Of a stretch of 7,498 nucleotides of DNA, positions 6,117-7,498 are shown piece after piece; the stretch's first letter is position 1; every line of letters starts with the position of its first letter. Made by a program: the position numbers and the translations under genes. Under the pieces are notes generated by a model. That model had not been told where the DNA came from. It did not search any database and was given only the letters and a program-made list of their open reading frames with translations. The stretch is from Pseudomonadota bacterium. GTDB lineage: Bacteria; Pseudomonadota; Gammaproteobacteria; Burkholderiales; Burkholderiaceae. The stretch covers positions 1 to 7,498 of the forward strand of contig JAEZQX010000468.1 of assembly GCA_023441105.1 (NCBI GenBank), written 5' to 3'.

Positions 6117-6186
6117 GGTCTCCTCAAAGAGTCTCCTGGTCCCCGCCACACCCGGCGCACCACCCTCCCTCCCTGTTTCGACTGCC

Positions 6187-7498
6187 ATGATTGGTGTCAC
6201 TCTGCTTGATCGCGGCCGTTCGGCCATGCGATCGGGGGACGGGCCGTCGCTGGAGCATTCCCACTTGAATCCCGAAGTTTCCCGCGAGTCGACTCGCGAC
6301 GTTTCCCGTGAAGTTCCCCGCGAGGTCTCCCGCTTCGCCGGCCTCGGCCTCGCCGACAGCCTGCTGCGCGCCATCGCCGCCGCCGGTTACAGCACACCGA
6401 CGCCGATCCAGGAGAAAGCCATCCCGGTGGTGCTGACCGGGCGTGACCTGCTGGCTGCCGCCCAGACCGGCACCGGCAAGACCGCCGGCTTCACGCTGCC
6501 GATCCTGCAACTCCTGATGAGCCGCCAGCCGGCCACCCGCAAGCCGGGCCAACCACGCTGCCTGATCCTCACGCCCACCCGCGAGCTCACTGCCCAGGTG
6601 GCGGAGTCGGTCGAAAAGTACGGCAAGGGCAGCCGCATCCGCTCGCTGGTGGTGTTCGGCGGCGTCAACATCAATCCTCAGATCCAGGCCCTGCGCTCGC
6701 CGCTGGACATCCTGGTCGCCACGCCCGGCCGCCTGCTCGACCACGTCTCGCAGCGCACCGTCGACCTGTCGGCGGTCGAGATCTTCGTGCTCGACGAGGC
6801 CGACCGCATGCTGGACATGGGCTTCATCCACGACATCCGGCGGGTGATCAAGCTGCTGCCGCAGAAGCGCCAGAACCTGCTCTTCTCGGCCACCTTCTCC
6901 GGCGAGATCCGGACGCTGGCGAAGAGCATGCTCGACAACCCGGCGGAGGTCGAGGTGGCGCCGCGCAACACCGCGTCCGAGCTGGTGACGCAGTCGGTGC
7001 ACCTGGTCGCGAAGGCGCGCAAGCGGGCGCTGCTGTCGTACCTGATCGGCACCAACCGCTGGCGCCAGGTGCTGGTCTTCACCAAGACCAAGCATGGCGC
7101 CAACCGGCTCGCCGAGCAGCTCGGCAAGGACGGCATCGAGGCGATGGCGATCCACGGCAACAAGAGCCAGGGCGCGCGCACCCGGGCGCTGTCGCAGTTC
7201 AAGGACGGCTCGCTGCCGGTGCTGGTGGCGACCGACATCGCGGCGCGCGGGCTCGACATCGACGAGCTGCCGCACGTCGTCAACTACGAGCTGCCGCACG
7301 TGCCCGAAGACTATGTCCACCGCATTGGCCGGACCGGCCGGGCCGGGCGGGAGGGATTCGCCATCTCGCTGGTCGACGGCGAGGAAACCAAGCTGCTCAC
7401 CGCCATCGAGCGCCTCATCAAGCGGCCGATCCAGCGCATCGAGGTGGAAGGCTTCACCGGTCTCGACGCGCGTCCTGGCGATGCCGAGCTGGCCTATG
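6187..7498 (+). CDS. rhlE: DEAD-box ATP-dependent RNA helicase, RhlE type (3' partial)
   Basis: The frame is open to the window edge, giving 437 residues with the C-terminus missing. All core DEAD-box motifs are present, numbered from ATG 6187: Q motif with Phe50 and PTPIQ (71-75), motif I AQTGTGKT (92-99), Ia PTREL (130-134), Ib TPGR (179-182), II DEAD (203-206), III SAT (234-236), IV LVFTKTK (296-302), [12 protein letters not shown] (348-358) and [10 protein letters not shown] (378-385). The protein should unwind or remodel RNA using ATP, in ribosome assembly or RNA decay; overall similarity is closest to RhlE. The start is uncertain. ATG 6187 and ATG 6226 lack ribosome sites, and codons 2-10 have atypically A/T-rich third positions. 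TTG 6265 follows GGAG (6252-6255) by 9 bases and may be the true start. Residues 30-49 are five tandem [DE]-x-x-R units, absent from RhlE proteins I know. Confidence 0.93.
   Translation, partial: MIGVTLLDRGRSAMRSGDGPSLEHSHLNPEVSRESTRDVSREVPREVSRFAGLGLADSLLRAIAAAGYSTPTPIQEKAIPVVLTGRDLLAAAQTGTGKTAGFTLPILQLLMSRQPATRKPGQPRCLILTPTRELTAQVAESVEKYGKGSRIRSLVVFGGVNINPQIQALRSPLDILVATPGRLLDHVSQRTVDLSAVEIFVLDEADRMLDMGFIHDIRRVIKLLPQKRQNLLFSATFSGEIRTLAKSMLDNPAEVEVAPRNTASELVTQSVHLVAKARKRALLSYLIGTNRWRQVLVFTKTKHGANRLAEQLGKDGIEAMAIHGNKSQGARTRALSQFKDGSLPVLVATDIAARGLDIDELPHVVNYELPHVPEDYVHRIGRTGRAGREGFAISLVDGEETKLLTAIERLIKRPIQRIEVEGFTGLDARPGDAELAY
6252..6255 (+). promoter_or_regulatory. GGAG ribosome site suggesting a TTG start
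   Basis: GGAG stands 9 bases before the in-frame TTG at 6265. It is the only ribosome-site-like sequence before the helicase core and would give a protein starting MNPEVSRE, immediately at the tetrapeptide repeat. Confidence 0.4.
6274..6333 (+). repeat. Five tandem 12-bp units in the helicase N-terminus
   Basis: Five contiguous in-frame 12-base units encode [16 protein letters not shown] and EVSR. Units 1, 3, 4 and 5 share the pattern GA-N-GTY-YCCCGY; unit 2 (GAGTCGACTCGC) has diverged and forms a palindrome with its flanks. The array ends right at the Phe of the Q motif. The units alternate acidic and basic residues, suggesting a short charged helix or flexible leader. Confidence 0.8.
6283..6298. 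repeat. 16-bp perfect palindrome
   Basis: CGCGAGTCGACTCGCG reads identically on both strands, centred between 6290 and 6291 within the second unit of the tandem array. It has no loop, so as RNA it would form a stem only with the centre unpaired; as DNA it could bind a dimeric protein. It may simply be a by-product of the repeat. Confidence 0.6.

Larger units (their letters stand above)
6024..6186. other. Intergenic region before the helicase
   Basis: This 163-base stretch between the transporter stop and the first helicase ATG contains a perfect TATAAT (6035-6040), a 9-base direct repeat CGGTTCCGG (6044-6052 and 6090-6098) with a related CGGTCCGG between them (about 6065-6072), a hairpin (6100-6116), a 7-base repeat GTCTCCT (6118-6124 and 6131-6137) and a pyrimidine-rich run before 6187. 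No gene is evident on either strand. It probably serves as promoter and long 5' leader of the helicase. Confidence 0.45.

Noticed and set aside
6274..6333. Tandem array considered as a CRISPR or regulatory iteron set
   Set aside because: Units are 12 bp and contiguous with no spacers, and they keep the helicase reading frame, so a coding tandem repeat is the simpler reading.
5019..6374. 451-residue open frame on the minus strand
   Set aside because: Antisense to the transporter. It is extremely Arg/Gln/Gly-rich with no recognisable domain, and its RETS-type repeats merely mirror the 12-bp array of the helicase.
6124..7320. 398-residue open frame on the minus strand
   Set aside because: Antisense to the helicase, which carries every DEAD-box motif. 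The Asp/His/Arg/Gln-rich shadow is an artefact.
1..7498. Defence system, mobile element or biosynthetic island
   Set aside because: No transposase, integrase, nuclease, toxin, phage or carrier-protein genes are visible, and composition is even across the window.

Overview
The window is uniformly GC-rich and densely packed with genes. Strong third-position G/C bias produces many long antisense open frames. The gene content (an OsmC close in length and motifs to the E. coli protein, DUF2889 and DUF3182 family proteins, an RhlE-type helicase) suggests a high-GC proteobacterium. A betaproteobacterium (Rhodocyclales or Burkholderiales) is most likely, but this rests on family distribution recalled from memory, not on a search. 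I see no rRNA, tRNA, insertion sequence, integrase, phage gene or CRISPR array, and it reads as ordinary chromosome.

Layout. Bases 1-304 hold no convincing gene, only a strong GC hairpin near the left edge and a 7-bp inverted repeat. Two minus-strand genes follow: a small acidic, probably disordered protein (1087 to 776) and, 42 bases downstream, the peroxide-resistance protein OsmC (733 to 305). A 185-base divergent intergenic region separates them from a plus-strand cluster at 1273-4433. That cluster encodes a small lipoprotein, a DUF2889 protein, a DUF3182 protein with ATP-grasp-like features and an alpha/beta hydrolase. The last two overlap by 14 bases. The cluster runs stop-to-stop into a minus-strand membrane protein (4937 to 4434), with no bases between the two stop codons.

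Divergent from that membrane protein is an EamA/DMT-type ten-helix transporter ending at 6023. Its first membrane helix is plainly encoded, but no ATG, GTG or TTG precedes it in frame. After a 163-base region with a perfect TATAAT box, a hairpin and short repeats comes a DEAD-box RNA helicase of the RhlE type, which runs off the right edge. Its N-terminus carries five tandem copies of a 12-bp, four-residue unit ([D/E]-[V/S]-[S/T/P]-R) just before the Q motif.

How the genes work together. OsmC and the helicase have clear individual roles (peroxide detoxification, RNA remodelling). The 1273-4433 cluster looks like one transcription unit. It combines an envelope lipoprotein, a protein with possible metal ligands, an ATP-dependent ligase-like protein and a hydrolase. 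This is the best candidate here for an uncharacterised pathway, but nothing in the sequence reveals a substrate.
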